Assembly (NCBI GenBank): GCA_026996635.1
Contig: JALWKH010000304.1
Coordinates: forward strand, 1 to 12,639
DNA length: 12,639 nucleotides
Source of the DNA: Bacteroidales bacterium
GTDB lineage: Bacteria; Bacteroidota; Bacteroidia; Bacteroidales; JALTDM01
Direction: 5' to 3'
Part shown: positions 1 through 7,388 of the stretch, in pieces
Position numbering within the stretch: position 1 is the stretch's first letter
How the letters are laid out: each line of letters begins with the position of its first letter
Notes under the pieces: generated by a model
What the model saw: the letters and a program-made list of their open reading frames with translations, nothing else
The model's database searches: none
What the model was told of the DNA's origin: nothing
Position numbers and translations under genes: made by a program

Positions 1-23
1 CTAATTAAAAATCTCTGTACCAT
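1..23 (-). CDS. Possible 5' end of the next efflux-operon gene (partial)
   Basis: On the minus strand an ATG lies 5 nt after the TAG stop of the CzcA-TolC fusion. It opens a frame reading M-V-Q-R-F-L-I that runs off the window edge. CzcA-type pumps normally need a periplasmic adaptor (HlyD/CusB/CzcB family), which is often encoded immediately downstream, and a short basic-hydrophobic N-terminus would fit a secreted adaptor. Only seven codons are visible, so both the gene and its identity are inferred from position. Confidence 0.3.
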
Positions 24-28
24 AACTT

Positions 29-3000
29 CTAATTTTTTCCTGATAAATATTTTAATTCTTCAATAGTTTGATAATATTCAGCCAATTTGTCCAGGTATTT
101 CATTTTTACAGAAATTGCATTGTCAATGCTTTGGATAAATTGTACATATCCGATATTACCTGTTTTATATGCCAAACTTGCGGCACTAATTTGTTTTTCT
201 GCAAGTGGCAAGGCTGAGTTTTTGTAAAAATCTACAATATCACTTAACATTAAATAATGCTTGTAAAACCTGTTATAATAAGCATTTACTTCGTTTTGTT
301 TTGCATAAAATTTTTGTGAAACTGCTTCAAAATTCAACTTTGCCGCTTTAGTTTTAGCCTCACTTCCCCAAAAACTCAAAAGCGGAATTGTAACTCCAAC
401 CTGCCAACCGTGATATCCTGATGTGCCGTCAATATTCTGCAATTTATATTCTATATCGAACTTGGGCAGAAGTTCGGTCTTTTGAACTTTGTAAGCACTT
501 TTTGCCACATCTGTCTTTGTCTTATAAAGAGATAGCAACGGAGATGATTCCAATGTATCTTGTGGAGTGATATTTATGGTTAAACCTACATTTTTGTCTT
601 CAATTCCGGGTAAAGTATCGAACAATAAATATTTATTCAACATTATTCTTTTTGATTCCAAATCATTTTCCAAAGACTTCAAAGTCAAAATATATTCTTT
701 ATATTTTGCTTGTGCAGCCAAAAACTCAACCTCGGATGTTTCTTGAGATTTATATCTTAATTCCGCAGCTTTCAAAAAACCTCTAAAAAGCGTATCCATT
801 TCTTTAAACAGATTATATCGTTTTTTTGCAATGGCAGCTTCATACCAAGCAATGGCAACTTCTTTCTCCACTATCTTTTCTGTTAATATTCTGGTTGCTT
901 TTGCCTCTTCATATTTATTTTTTGCATAACCCGATTTAGCAGGTATGGCAAACAAATCAATATCACTTTGTCCGAAACCAATTACATTATCTATTCCTAC
1001 TTCGCCATTACCGTATTCTTCTTTTCCGGTATAAATCAGTGTATTACCAAAGTCAAAAACAGTTCCTTTCAGTGCTTTTTGTCTTTGTTCTTCATAATAA
1101 GACGACTTAATAAGCGGGTAATTTTCCAAAGCTATTTTTTTGGCATTTTCAAGTGTCAAAAGTGAAGAACTATTTTGGGCATTGGTAAACACAGGTAGAA
1201 ACAAAAATAAAACAATCGGTAAAATGCTTGCAGTTTTTGTTAAGCCCCCTTTATTCCCACTACTATATTTACCGGATTCTATCCATTTATATAGAACAGG
1301 GAGTACGATTAGAGTTAAAAACGCAGAAGTAAGCATACCTCCAATAACTACGGTAGCAAGTGGTCTTTGCACTTCGGCACCTGCGGAAGTGGAGATTGCC
1401 ATAGGCAAAAATCCCACGATATCCGTTGAAGCCGTAAGCAAAATAGGTCTCAAACGTCTTACGGATCCTTTTTTTATGATTTCGTCTAAGCTTTTCATGC
1501 TTGATTGCCTTAATTCGTTAAGACCTCTTACAAGTACCAGTCCGTTCAGCACGGCAACACCAAATAACACAATAAATCCTACACCTGCAGAAATGCTAAA
1601 CGGCATTCCTCTCAGATAAAGAGAGAACACACCTCCTATTGCAGCAAACGGTACGGCAAGATATATCATTAGAGTATGTTTCAAAGAGTTTACGGCAAAA
1701 TATACTAATATGAAAATAAGGACCAGAACTATTGGAGTAAGCACCGATAACATTTTTGTGGCATTTTCCAAATTTTCAAAATCACCTCCATATTCTATGT
1801 AATATCCCGGTGGTAATTTTAGTTTTTTGTCCAAAACTTGTTGTATTTCTTCTACCAAAGATTTAATGTCCCGATCTCCTACATTTATGCCAACATAAGT
1901 TCTTCTTCGTGTGTTTTCCCTACTTATCTGCATTGGACCGGGATAATAATTTATATCAGCTACTTGTTCCAGCGGAATTTGTTTGCCGTTTGGTAATCCC
2001 ACATATAAATTCTTTATATTTTCAATGTCTTTGCGGTATTCTTTAGCCAATCGCACAACCAAATCAAACTTTTTGTCTCCTTCGTATATATTTCCGGCAA
2101 CTTTTCCGCTGAAAGCAGACTCTATTACACTATTCACATCTCTTATATTTAGTCCGTAAAGCCCTAATTTATTCCTGTCGTATTTAACGGTTATTTGCGG
2201 TAAACCTTCCGTTGCTTCTATCTTAAGTCCGGCAACACCTTTAATTCCCGATATAAGTCCGGCAATTTCTTTAGCTTTAGTTGACAATACTTTCATATCA
2301 TCACCATAAATTTTAATGGCAATATCTTCACGTACACCGGTAAGTAGTTCATTAAACCTCAATTCAATAGGCTGGCTGAATTCAAAATTGATACCGGTAA
2401 ATACTTTAACTTCTTCTTCTATCTGGCTTAAAAGTTCTTTTTTTGTTTCAGCTTTTTTCCACTTTTCTTTATCCTTCAAAATAACAAACATATCGGCAAC
2501 ATCCATAGGCATAGGATCAGTGGGAATATCGGCAACACCGATACGGGCAGAAACTGACTCAATTTCATCCGGAAATTTTTCCTTCAATGTCTTTTCTATC
2601 AAATTTGTTTTCTCAATTACTTCCGACAGAGCCGTACCGGGCTTAAACACTGCTTGCATAGCAATATCGCCTTCATCCAGTTTAGGGATAAATACTGCCC
2701 CCATATTACCGAAAACAAACCCTCCCCACACAAGCAATATAATTAACATAGATAAAACAGACCATTTATGTGCCAAAGCCCAATTTAAAATAGGCATATA
2801 CCAACTTTCTATCTTATGAACCAACTTGTTGCCGAAGTTTTCTTTTTCTGTTTTTGGCGGTTTTATAAAAATAGCTGCCATGGCAGGAATGTATGTTAAA
2901 GATAAGATAACAACACCCAGTACTGCAAAAGAAAATGTAAATGCCATTGGTTTAAACATTTTTCCTTCTACCCCCTGAAGTGCCAGAATAGGAATAAAAA

Positions 3001-4375
3001 CTATAAGAATAATAAGTTGTCCGAAAAATGCCGAGTTCATCATTTTACTTGCAGAAGTAAATGCTATACTATCTGCTTCTTTTCGTGGTAGTTTTTTTCC
3101 TATATAATTTTTATTGTGCAGGTAAAACAACATATTTTCTATTATAATAACCGCACCATCCACCAAAATACCAAAATCGAGTGCTCCCAAGCTCATAAGA
3201 TTTGCCCAAACATCAAAAGCATACATCATAACAAAAGTGAACAACAAGGCTAGTGGAATTGTTGATGCTACGATTAATCCTCCCCTCATATTTCCTAAAA
3301 ACAGAACCAGTACAAAAATCACAATTAAGGCTCCGAGGGTAAGATTCTCGGCTACCGTTGCGGTTGTTTGTTTTATAAGTTTACTTCTGTCTAAAAACGG
3401 CTTAATCACAACTCCTTCCGGTAATGACTTTTGAATCTTGGCTATACGTTCTTTTACACGTTTTATAACATCATTTGAATTAGCTCCTTTCAGCATCATT
3501 ACTATACCGCCGACCGCTTCACCTTTGCCGTCTTTTGTAAAAGCTCCGTATCTCAAAGCACTTCCGTATCTCACATCTGCAACATTCCTTACATAGATCG
3601 GTTTACCGTTTACATTTTTTACAAGTGTATTTCTGATGTCGCCCAAAGAACGCATAAGTCCTTCTCCCCTGATAAAGTATGCTTGCTTGTTTTTTTCTAT
3701 GTAGGAACCTCCGGTATTTTCATTGTTTTTTTCAAGTGCGTTATATACATCAGTTATAGTTAATCCCATACTTTTTAGCCGTTCGGGACTTACTGCAACT
3801 TCGTATTGTTTAATTCTGCCGCCGAATGAATTTATTTCAACCACTCCCGGAATCATCGAAAGCTGCCTTTTTACTATCCAATCCTGGATTGTCCTCAATT
3901 TCATATCATCATAAAGCGAATCATAACCGGGCAAAACTTCCAGGGTGTATTGGTAAATCTCTCCGAGTCCTGTACTGATCGGAGCCATAAACGGTGTTCC
4001 GAATTCTTTTGGTATTTGTTCCTTTGCTTGCACCAATGCTTCACTAACCATCTGCCGTGGTATATAAGTGCCTGCAGATTCTTCAAAAACTATAGTTACT
4101 ACAGACAGCCCGAATCTGGAAATACTTCTTATTTCTACAACATCGGGTAAGTTCGACATAGCCAATTCCACGGGAACAGTTACATATTTTTCAACATCCT
4201 CGGTAGATAAATTCGGAGCAGTGGTAATTACTACAACTTGATTATTTGTAATATCAGGAAGAGCATCAAGGTTAACTTTAGTCATTGAAAACAATCCCCC
4301 AATTACCAGTGCAATGGTGAGTATTATCACTAAAGCCTTATTTTTTATGGAGAATCTTATTATAGCATCTATCAT
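29..4375 (-). CDS. czcA: CzcA-type heavy-metal RND efflux permease fused to TolC/CzcC-like outer-membrane domain
   Basis: Proton-driven inner-membrane exporter of divalent metal ions, fused to an outer-membrane efflux channel domain; 1448 residues. Residues 1-1035 are a full RND permease: TM1 near 13-31, the porter domain, a TM cluster at about 340-505, a second periplasmic half, and a TM cluster at about 875-1030. The TM4 signature at residues 400-414 (DFGILVDGAVIIIEN) has D400, D406 and E413. This matches the DFG-x3-DGA-x4-EN pattern of Zn/Co/Cd/Ni (HME-type) pumps rather than the Cu/Ag CusA pattern. Residues 1047-1067 form a hydrophobic stretch ending in NAQ, like an internal signal peptide. 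Residues 1070-1448 resemble a coiled-coil OMF protein (TLENAKKIALENYP near the start), slightly shorter than TolC. Such fusions are known in Bacteroidota. The start fits the standard RND N-terminus (MIDAIIRFSIKNK). The exact metal is uncertain. Confidence 0.93.
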   Translation of the reverse strand: MIDAIIRFSIKNKALVIILTIALVIGGLFSMTKVNLDALPDITNNQVVVITTAPNLSTEDVEKYVTVPVELAMSNLPDVVEIRSISRFGLSVVTIVFEESAGTYIPRQMVSEALVQAKEQIPKEFGTPFMAPISTGLGEIYQYTLEVLPGYDSLYDDMKLRTIQDWIVKRQLSMIPGVVEINSFGGRIKQYEVAVSPERLKSMGLTITDVYNALEKNNENTGGSYIEKNKQAYFIRGEGLMRSLGDIRNTLVKNVNGKPIYVRNVADVRYGSALRYGAFTKDGKGEAVGGIVMMLKGANSNDVIKRVKERIAKIQKSLPEGVVIKPFLDRSKLIKQTTATVAENLTLGALIVIFVLVLFLGNMRGGLIVASTIPLALLFTFVMMYAFDVWANLMSLGALDFGILVDGAVIIIENMLFYLHNKNYIGKKLPRKEADSIAFTSASKMMNSAFFGQLIILIVFIPILALQGVEGKMFKPMAFTFSFAVLGVVILSLTYIPAMAAIFIKPPKTEKENFGNKLVHKIESWYMPILNWALAHKWSVLSMLIILLVWGGFVFGNMGAVFIPKLDEGDIAMQAVFKPGTALSEVIEKTNLIEKTLKEKFPDEIESVSARIGVADIPTDPMPMDVADMFVILKDKEKWKKAETKKELLSQIEEEVKVFTGINFEFSQPIELRFNELLTGVREDIAIKIYGDDMKVLSTKAKEIAGLISGIKGVAGLKIEATEGLPQITVKYDRNKLGLYGLNIRDVNSVIESAFSGKVAGNIYEGDKKFDLVVRLAKEYRKDIENIKNLYVGLPNGKQIPLEQVADINYYPGPMQISRENTRRRTYVGINVGDRDIKSLVEEIQQVLDKKLKLPPGYYIEYGGDFENLENATKMLSVLTPIVLVLIFILVYFAVNSLKHTLMIYLAVPFAAIGGVFSLYLRGMPFSISAGVGFIVLFGVAVLNGLVLVRGLNELRQSSMKSLDEIIKKGSVRRLRPILLTASTDIVGFLPMAISTSAGAEVQRPLATVVIGGMLTSAFLTLIVLPVLYKWIESGKYSSGNKGGLTKTASILPIVLFLFLPVFTNAQNSSSLLTLENAKKIALENYPLIKSSYYEEQRQKALKGTVFDFGNTLIYTGKEEYGNGEVGIDNVIGFGQSDIDLFAIPAKSGYAKNKYEEAKATRILTEKIVEKEVAIAWYEAAIAKKRYNLFKEMDTLFRGFLKAAELRYKSQETSEVEFLAAQAKYKEYILTLKSLENDLESKRIMLNKYLLFDTLPGIEDKNVGLTINITPQDTLESSPLLSLYKTKTDVAKSAYKVQKTELLPKFDIEYKLQNIDGTSGYHGWQVGVTIPLLSFWGSEAKTKAAKLNFEAVSQKFYAKQNEVNAYYNRFYKHYLMLSDIVDFYKNSALPLAEKQISAASLAYKTGNIGYVQFIQSIDNAISVKMKYLDKLAEYYQTIEELKYLSGKN

Positions 4376-4430
4376 AATCTTAATTTTTATTTAATTTTAT
4401 TAGATAAATTTTTACATAAAAAGTTTAATG

Positions 4431-4438
4431 CAAACATA
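4431..4438 (-). promoter_or_regulatory. Candidate -7 promoter element of the efflux gene
   Basis: The minus strand reads TATGTTTG, a match to the Bacteroidota -7 consensus TAnnTTTG. It lies 55 nt upstream of the efflux start codon and would give a leader of about 45-50 nt. No clear TTTG -33 element is found at the usual 19-nt spacing; the nearest TTG is 14 nt upstream. Expression of the pump may therefore depend on its own promoter as well as read-through from the fur operon. Confidence 0.45.
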
Positions 4439-4444
4439 CAAAAA

Positions 4445-4471
4445 AAATAATACAACCGAGTTGCATTTTTT
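4445..4471 (-). promoter_or_regulatory. 27-bp dyad between fur and the efflux gene: terminator and/or metalloregulator operator
   Basis: The core ATGCAAC-TCG-GTTGTAT (minus strand, 4450-4466) is flanked by A- and T-rich arms that extend the symmetry to 27 bp centred on 4458. Two readings are possible. The minus strand continues into TATTTTTTTT, and the one imperfect core pair is a G-U wobble only in minus-strand RNA. That fits an intrinsic terminator for the SiaB-SiaC-Fur operon. The dyad also sits directly upstream of the TATGTTTG -7 element, where a Fur-family repressor site for the efflux gene could lie. Both roles could coexist. Confidence 0.5.
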
Positions 4472-4493
4472 CAAGTAGCGGAAAAACAAAGGG

Positions 4494-4913
4494 TTAACGA
4501 GTGGAACATTCAGCACAAACACCTTTTATGACAAAGCTTGCACTTTCAAAAATAAAGTTCTTAGGTAATGATTCTATTTTAATGGGCATATCTTTAAAGC
4601 AATATGTTTTACCGCATTTAACACATAAAAAATGTACATGCAAATCATCTGGTAGGCAATTACAGCTATCATCACAAGATGCATACTTTGTTGCACCTGT
4701 ACCGTCGTCTATTGCGTGTATAAGTTTTTTTTCTTCAAAAAGTTTTAGAGTTCTGTAGATAGTTGACTTGTCGGCATATTCTAATTTTTGTTCTATTTCG
4801 GGAAGGCTCAAAGCAATATCCTCTTCTTCAAGCACTTTTAGCACCAACTGCCGCATTGCAGTCGGCTTGATATTTCTTGCTAATAGTTTCTTTTCAATAT
4901 TTACTTGTGACAT
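4494..4913 (-). CDS. Fur-family metal-responsive transcriptional regulator
   Basis: DNA-binding metal sensor of the Fur/Zur/PerR superfamily; 139 residues, a normal family length. An N-terminal winged helix (about 1-70) carries the recognition-helix motif DKSTIYRTLKLFEEKKLIH (48-66). The C-terminal metal-binding and dimerisation half contains HVHFLCVKC with H92, H94, C97 and C100, plus C133 and C136; the two CxxC pairs (97/100, 133/136) would hold structural zinc. Extra cysteines C80, C84, C86 and C105 lie around the sensor region. Its ATG directly follows the SiaC stop (TAG-ATG), implying translational coupling. Lying just upstream of a divalent-metal pump, it plausibly regulates that pump. 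The metal specificity (Zn, Fe, Mn or other) cannot be read from the sequence. Confidence 0.9.
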   Translation of the reverse strand: MSQVNIEKKLLARNIKPTAMRQLVLKVLEEEDIALSLPEIEQKLEYADKSTIYRTLKLFEEKKLIHAIDDGTGATKYASCDDSCNCLPDDLHVHFLCVKCGKTYCFKDMPIKIESLPKNFIFESASFVIKGVCAECSTR

Positions 4914-5291
4914 CTAATATGCAAAAAACTTGAAAGGCAACTTCAGAAGTTTCTCATACCTCTTGCCGGAATGTTCCATATCCATATCGTCCTTAGAGTA
5001 ATACCAATGAATCTCAACATTTGATTTTCCTTCAAGATGTATCTTCTCCAATAACAAAAATATCCGTGCAAATTGCTTTGCTGTAGAAGTATTATAATAT
5101 TCCAGCTTAAATTGAAAAATTGTATCTTTATTCGGGTTTTTACTATATTCATCAAGCCACTCCAATACAGGTCTGTAAAATTCTATTGCATTTTCAGGCA
5201 AAGATTTTTCAGCTATAACAAACTCTCCATTCTCCTTATCCAACTTTACATACGGAGTCATATCTGTTGCTTGAATCTCTAATTTTTCCAT
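4914..5291 (-). CDS. siaC: SiaC-family regulatory phosphoprotein (DUF1987)
   Basis: Partner-switch phosphoprotein, the anti-sigma-antagonist-like substrate of a SiaB kinase. In Pseudomonas aeruginosa, SiaC is phosphorylated by SiaB and dephosphorylated by SiaA, and its unphosphorylated form activates the diguanylate cyclase SiaD. This 125-residue protein has the family hallmarks: an N-terminal EIQATDMTPYVKLDKENG, then LPENAIEFYRPVLEWLDEY (31-49), and YYNTSTAKQF (65-74). The threonine of NTS is residue 68, the same number as the Pseudomonas phosphosite. The C-terminus DMDMEHSGKRYEKLLKLPF is also typical. The start lies 3 nt after the SiaB stop, with GGAG in the preceding reading frame acting as a possible ribosome site. 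No diguanylate cyclase or phosphatase partner is visible in the window, so its downstream target is unknown. Confidence 0.88.
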   Translation of the reverse strand: MEKLEIQATDMTPYVKLDKENGEFVIAEKSLPENAIEFYRPVLEWLDEYSKNPNKDTIFQFKLEYYNTSTAKQFARIFLLLEKIHLEGKSNVEIHWYYSKDDMDMEHSGKRYEKLLKLPFKFFAY

Positions 5292-5294
5292 AAC

Positions 5295-6425
5295 CTACTC
5301 TCCGTGAGTTTTATTTATTTTTGAACCTAACAAAAGAAAATCCAATTTATCGTTATATTCTTTTATGGAAAATGCCAATTTATTTTGACTTTTAAGTCTG
5401 ATATCGATAAAACCTAGCCCGGTCTTTTTTTCATCATCTATATTAAAATCGAACAAAATCTTACTATATTGTATCTCCAATTCATCAATTGAATATTCAT
5501 TTATCTGTCTTAGTTTATTCAACAAAGTATCGGATTCATCTTTATTTATAAAATTTCCCGTTAAAATGTAAAAATACTTATTGTCTTCACCTATAACAAA
5601 AATACCGGGATTTGCTGAATTTTCTTCTGTTTTACTACCGTGTTTTACAATGTTTTGCAACATCTCCACAATAACATAAAACAACTTGTTTTTTAACGAA
5701 ACGGATGTTGTTATATGCCCTTTTATTGCGCCCAACAAATTTACAGAACTTTCTTGAGAAAATTCACCATTAAATATCAATAAAAAACTGTTTTCGTTAA
5801 GAAGCGAATGAACATTTATTATATTGTTTATTGTATCATAGATTTTCTTTTCATCAATATTTGTGCTTTCAACCACAGGAACCGTATGCAAATAAAAATA
5901 CGAATGGGTATCGTCTATTTTACGGAACTTGTAAAATAATTTGTTGCCGGATTTCCTAGCCATATCTATAAGCCCGAGACCGGCACCCCCTTTATCAGAC
6001 ATTTCTCCTTCGGTTAATACTTTTTTATAAAAAGCCTTAAGTTCATCTTTTGACAAGCTGTTTATCTTTTCCAAAAGTTCCTTTAACGGAGGAATATTTA
6101 CATTATCAACAACATTACCTGTTGTTATAAAGTAATAATCATCAATTTTTTGAATTACAAAAATACCGAAAGTTTCTTCTATTTTTTCTATGTCAACGTC
6201 ATCGGCGTGTTGGTGTCTCGTTATATTTTGGAGCCCCTCAACCATTATGGAATATATTCTCTTTTTTATTTTATTGCGACTTTCTTCGTGTTGGAGATTT
6301 GCTTCAGTAAGTTTGAGTATGTTTTCGGTTATTTCGTCGGTAAAGTTTCCCCTGTATATGTAGCCGAGGTTATCTTCGTTCATTAATGAAAACAACCGGT
6401 AAGCACTTTCTAACTTATTTTCCAT
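5295..6425 (-). CDS. siaB: Tandem double-domain SiaB-family protein kinase (DUF6272)
   Basis: GHKL-type serine/threonine kinase expected to phosphorylate the adjacent SiaC. At 376 residues it is about twice the usual single-domain length (about 180), and it contains two full copies of the fold. Copy 1 (about 5-182) has the N-box VEGLQNITRH (E63, N67, H71), TTGN (101-104) and the glycine box GGAGLGLIDMARKSGNKL (146-163). Copy 2 (about 195-368) has VEMLQNIVKH (E254, N258, H262), LTGN (288-291) and KKTGLGFIDIRLKSQNKL (333-350), with two glycines lost. There is no membrane segment or signal peptide, so it is probably cytoplasmic. It is the first gene of a tight operon with SiaC and Fur. Kinase assignment comes from family knowledge plus the SiaC neighbour; which copy is active is not known. 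Confidence 0.82.
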   Translation of the reverse strand: MENKLESAYRLFSLMNEDNLGYIYRGNFTDEITENILKLTEANLQHEESRNKIKKRIYSIMVEGLQNITRHQHADDVDIEKIEETFGIFVIQKIDDYYFITTGNVVDNVNIPPLKELLEKINSLSKDELKAFYKKVLTEGEMSDKGGAGLGLIDMARKSGNKLFYKFRKIDDTHSYFYLHTVPVVESTNIDEKKIYDTINNIINVHSLLNENSFLLIFNGEFSQESSVNLLGAIKGHITTSVSLKNKLFYVIVEMLQNIVKHGSKTEENSANPGIFVIGEDNKYFYILTGNFINKDESDTLLNKLRQINEYSIDELEIQYSKILFDFNIDDEKKTGLGFIDIRLKSQNKLAFSIKEYNDKLDFLLLGSKINKTHGE

Positions 6426-6521
6426 AAAATGTACTTTTTACTGATAAAGCATATTTTCTGCTAAAATATACTATATTCTCCAAATCAACATAAAAAAAGT
6501 CACTTATTTTATTAAATGTAC

Positions 6522-6543
6522 CAAATTTATCATTACAAAAGTA
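6522..6543 (-). promoter_or_regulatory. Candidate -7 elements for the SiaB-SiaC-Fur operon
   Basis: Two overlapping-scale matches to TAnnTTTG occur on the minus strand: TAAATTTG (6522-6529) and TACTTTTG (6536-6543), about 97 and 111 nt upstream of the SiaB start. A TTTTG lies further upstream (6556-6560), but at spacings of 26 or 12 nt rather than 19. The signal is weak because the DNA here is very AT-rich. The rest of the 263-bp divergent region (6426-6688) is AT-rich with no other clear element. Confidence 0.3.
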
Positions 6544-6657
6544 TAATTTTTTTTTCAAAATGGTATAATAAGCATAAATTCATGAAAAAAATTATGGCGA
6601 AAAATCAAAATCTTTAAATTTAAAAATCTTAAAAAACCGTAACACAATTTTCTACAT

Positions 6658-6665
6658 TATCTTTG
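6658..6665 (+). promoter_or_regulatory. Candidate -7 promoter element of the membrane protein-ankyrin-hisS operon
   Basis: TATCTTTG matches the Bacteroidota TAnnTTTG -7 consensus and lies 23 nt before the ATG at 6689, giving a short leader. The expected -33 position holds no good TTTG, so this remains a half-site prediction. Confidence 0.42.
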
Positions 6666-6688
6666 TAGGAAATTTAACAGGTTTAGAA

Positions 6689-7381
6689 ATGAAAAAGAAC
6701 GACATAGTATTTTTAGCTTTTGTGGTTTTATTGTTTTTGCCGTTTTTCATCAATAGAGATCTATACAATTTTTACAAAGAATTTAACCACAACCATGGAA
6801 TGATTATGGCATTTATAAAGTTTGCCATACTTGCCACATTGGGAGAAGTATTGGGATTACGCATCAGAACGGGACAATATACTAAGCCGGGGTTCGGCGT
6901 TTTGCCAAGGGCAATGTACTGGGGTTTTTATGGTTTAACAATAAAAATGGCATTCATAATATTTGCTACCGGAGTGCCTAACTTTCTACAATACCTAGGT
7001 GTTGAGAATGCTGCAACCGTAATGAAACAACCGTTTTCTTTCACCAAGTTGCTTATGTCCTTTTCGATAAGTACCGCAATGAACTTGATATATGCCCCGG
7101 TGCTTATGACGGCACACAAAATAACCGATACACACATTGTAGAAAACAACGGTAGTTTTTGGGCAGTATTTAAGCCGATAAATGTATCGAAAATCATAAC
7201 CACAATGGATTGGAATGTTCAGTGGAACTTTGTTTTCAAAAAAACCATACCGTTGTTTTGGATACCGGTTCATACCATTACATTCCTGTTGCCGCCGGAC
7301 TTCCAAGTACTTTTTGCCGCAATATTGGGAATAATATTAGGTGTATTGCTTGCAATTGCAGCTGTAATGGGTAAAAAATAA
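6689..7381 (+). CDS. Multi-spanning membrane protein, Mpv17/PMP22-like C-terminus
   Basis: Integral membrane protein of 230 residues with about six hydrophobic segments (roughly 5-20, 37-55, 76-94, 119-140, 186-201 and 206-227). The C-terminal part, DWNVQWNFVFKKTIPLFWIP (174-193) followed by LLPPDFQVLFA (200-210) and a final helix, resembles the eukaryotic Mpv17/PMP22 signature of W-x-x-WP...NF.F.P...RV.F. The function of bacterial members is unknown, and even in mitochondria and peroxisomes it is debated (channel-like). The link is remote and made by eye. It is the first gene of a compact run with an ankyrin protein (7-nt gap) and hisS. No catalytic motif is seen. Confidence 0.6.
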   Translation: MKKNDIVFLAFVVLLFLPFFINRDLYNFYKEFNHNHGMIMAFIKFAILATLGEVLGLRIRTGQYTKPGFGVLPRAMYWGFYGLTIKMAFIIFATGVPNFLQYLGVENAATVMKQPFSFTKLLMSFSISTAMNLIYAPVLMTAHKITDTHIVENNGSFWAVFKPINVSKIITTMDWNVQWNFVFKKTIPLFWIPVHTITFLLPPDFQVLFAAILGIILGVLLAIAAVMGKK

Positions 7382-7388
7382 AACTGAT

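Noticed and set aside
1140..1619. Open frame of 159 codons on the plus strand
   Set aside because: It lies wholly opposite the well-supported CzcA-TolC gene and its translation has no recognisable domain; it is an antisense shadow.
2316..2819. Serine-rich open frame of 167 codons on the plus strand
   Set aside because: It is antisense to the permease domain, and its Ser/Ile-rich composition reflects the complement of the coding strand.
29..4375. CzcA-TolC fusion considered as an assembly error or lost stop codon
   Set aside because: The frame is continuous with good coding content on both sides, and the same fusion architecture is known in Bacteroidota.
6541..6569. Direct repeat GTATAAT (6541-6547 and 6563-6569) considered as an operator
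   Set aside because: A 7-bp AT-rich match in a highly AT-rich region is likely by chance, and it has no clear relation to a promoter.
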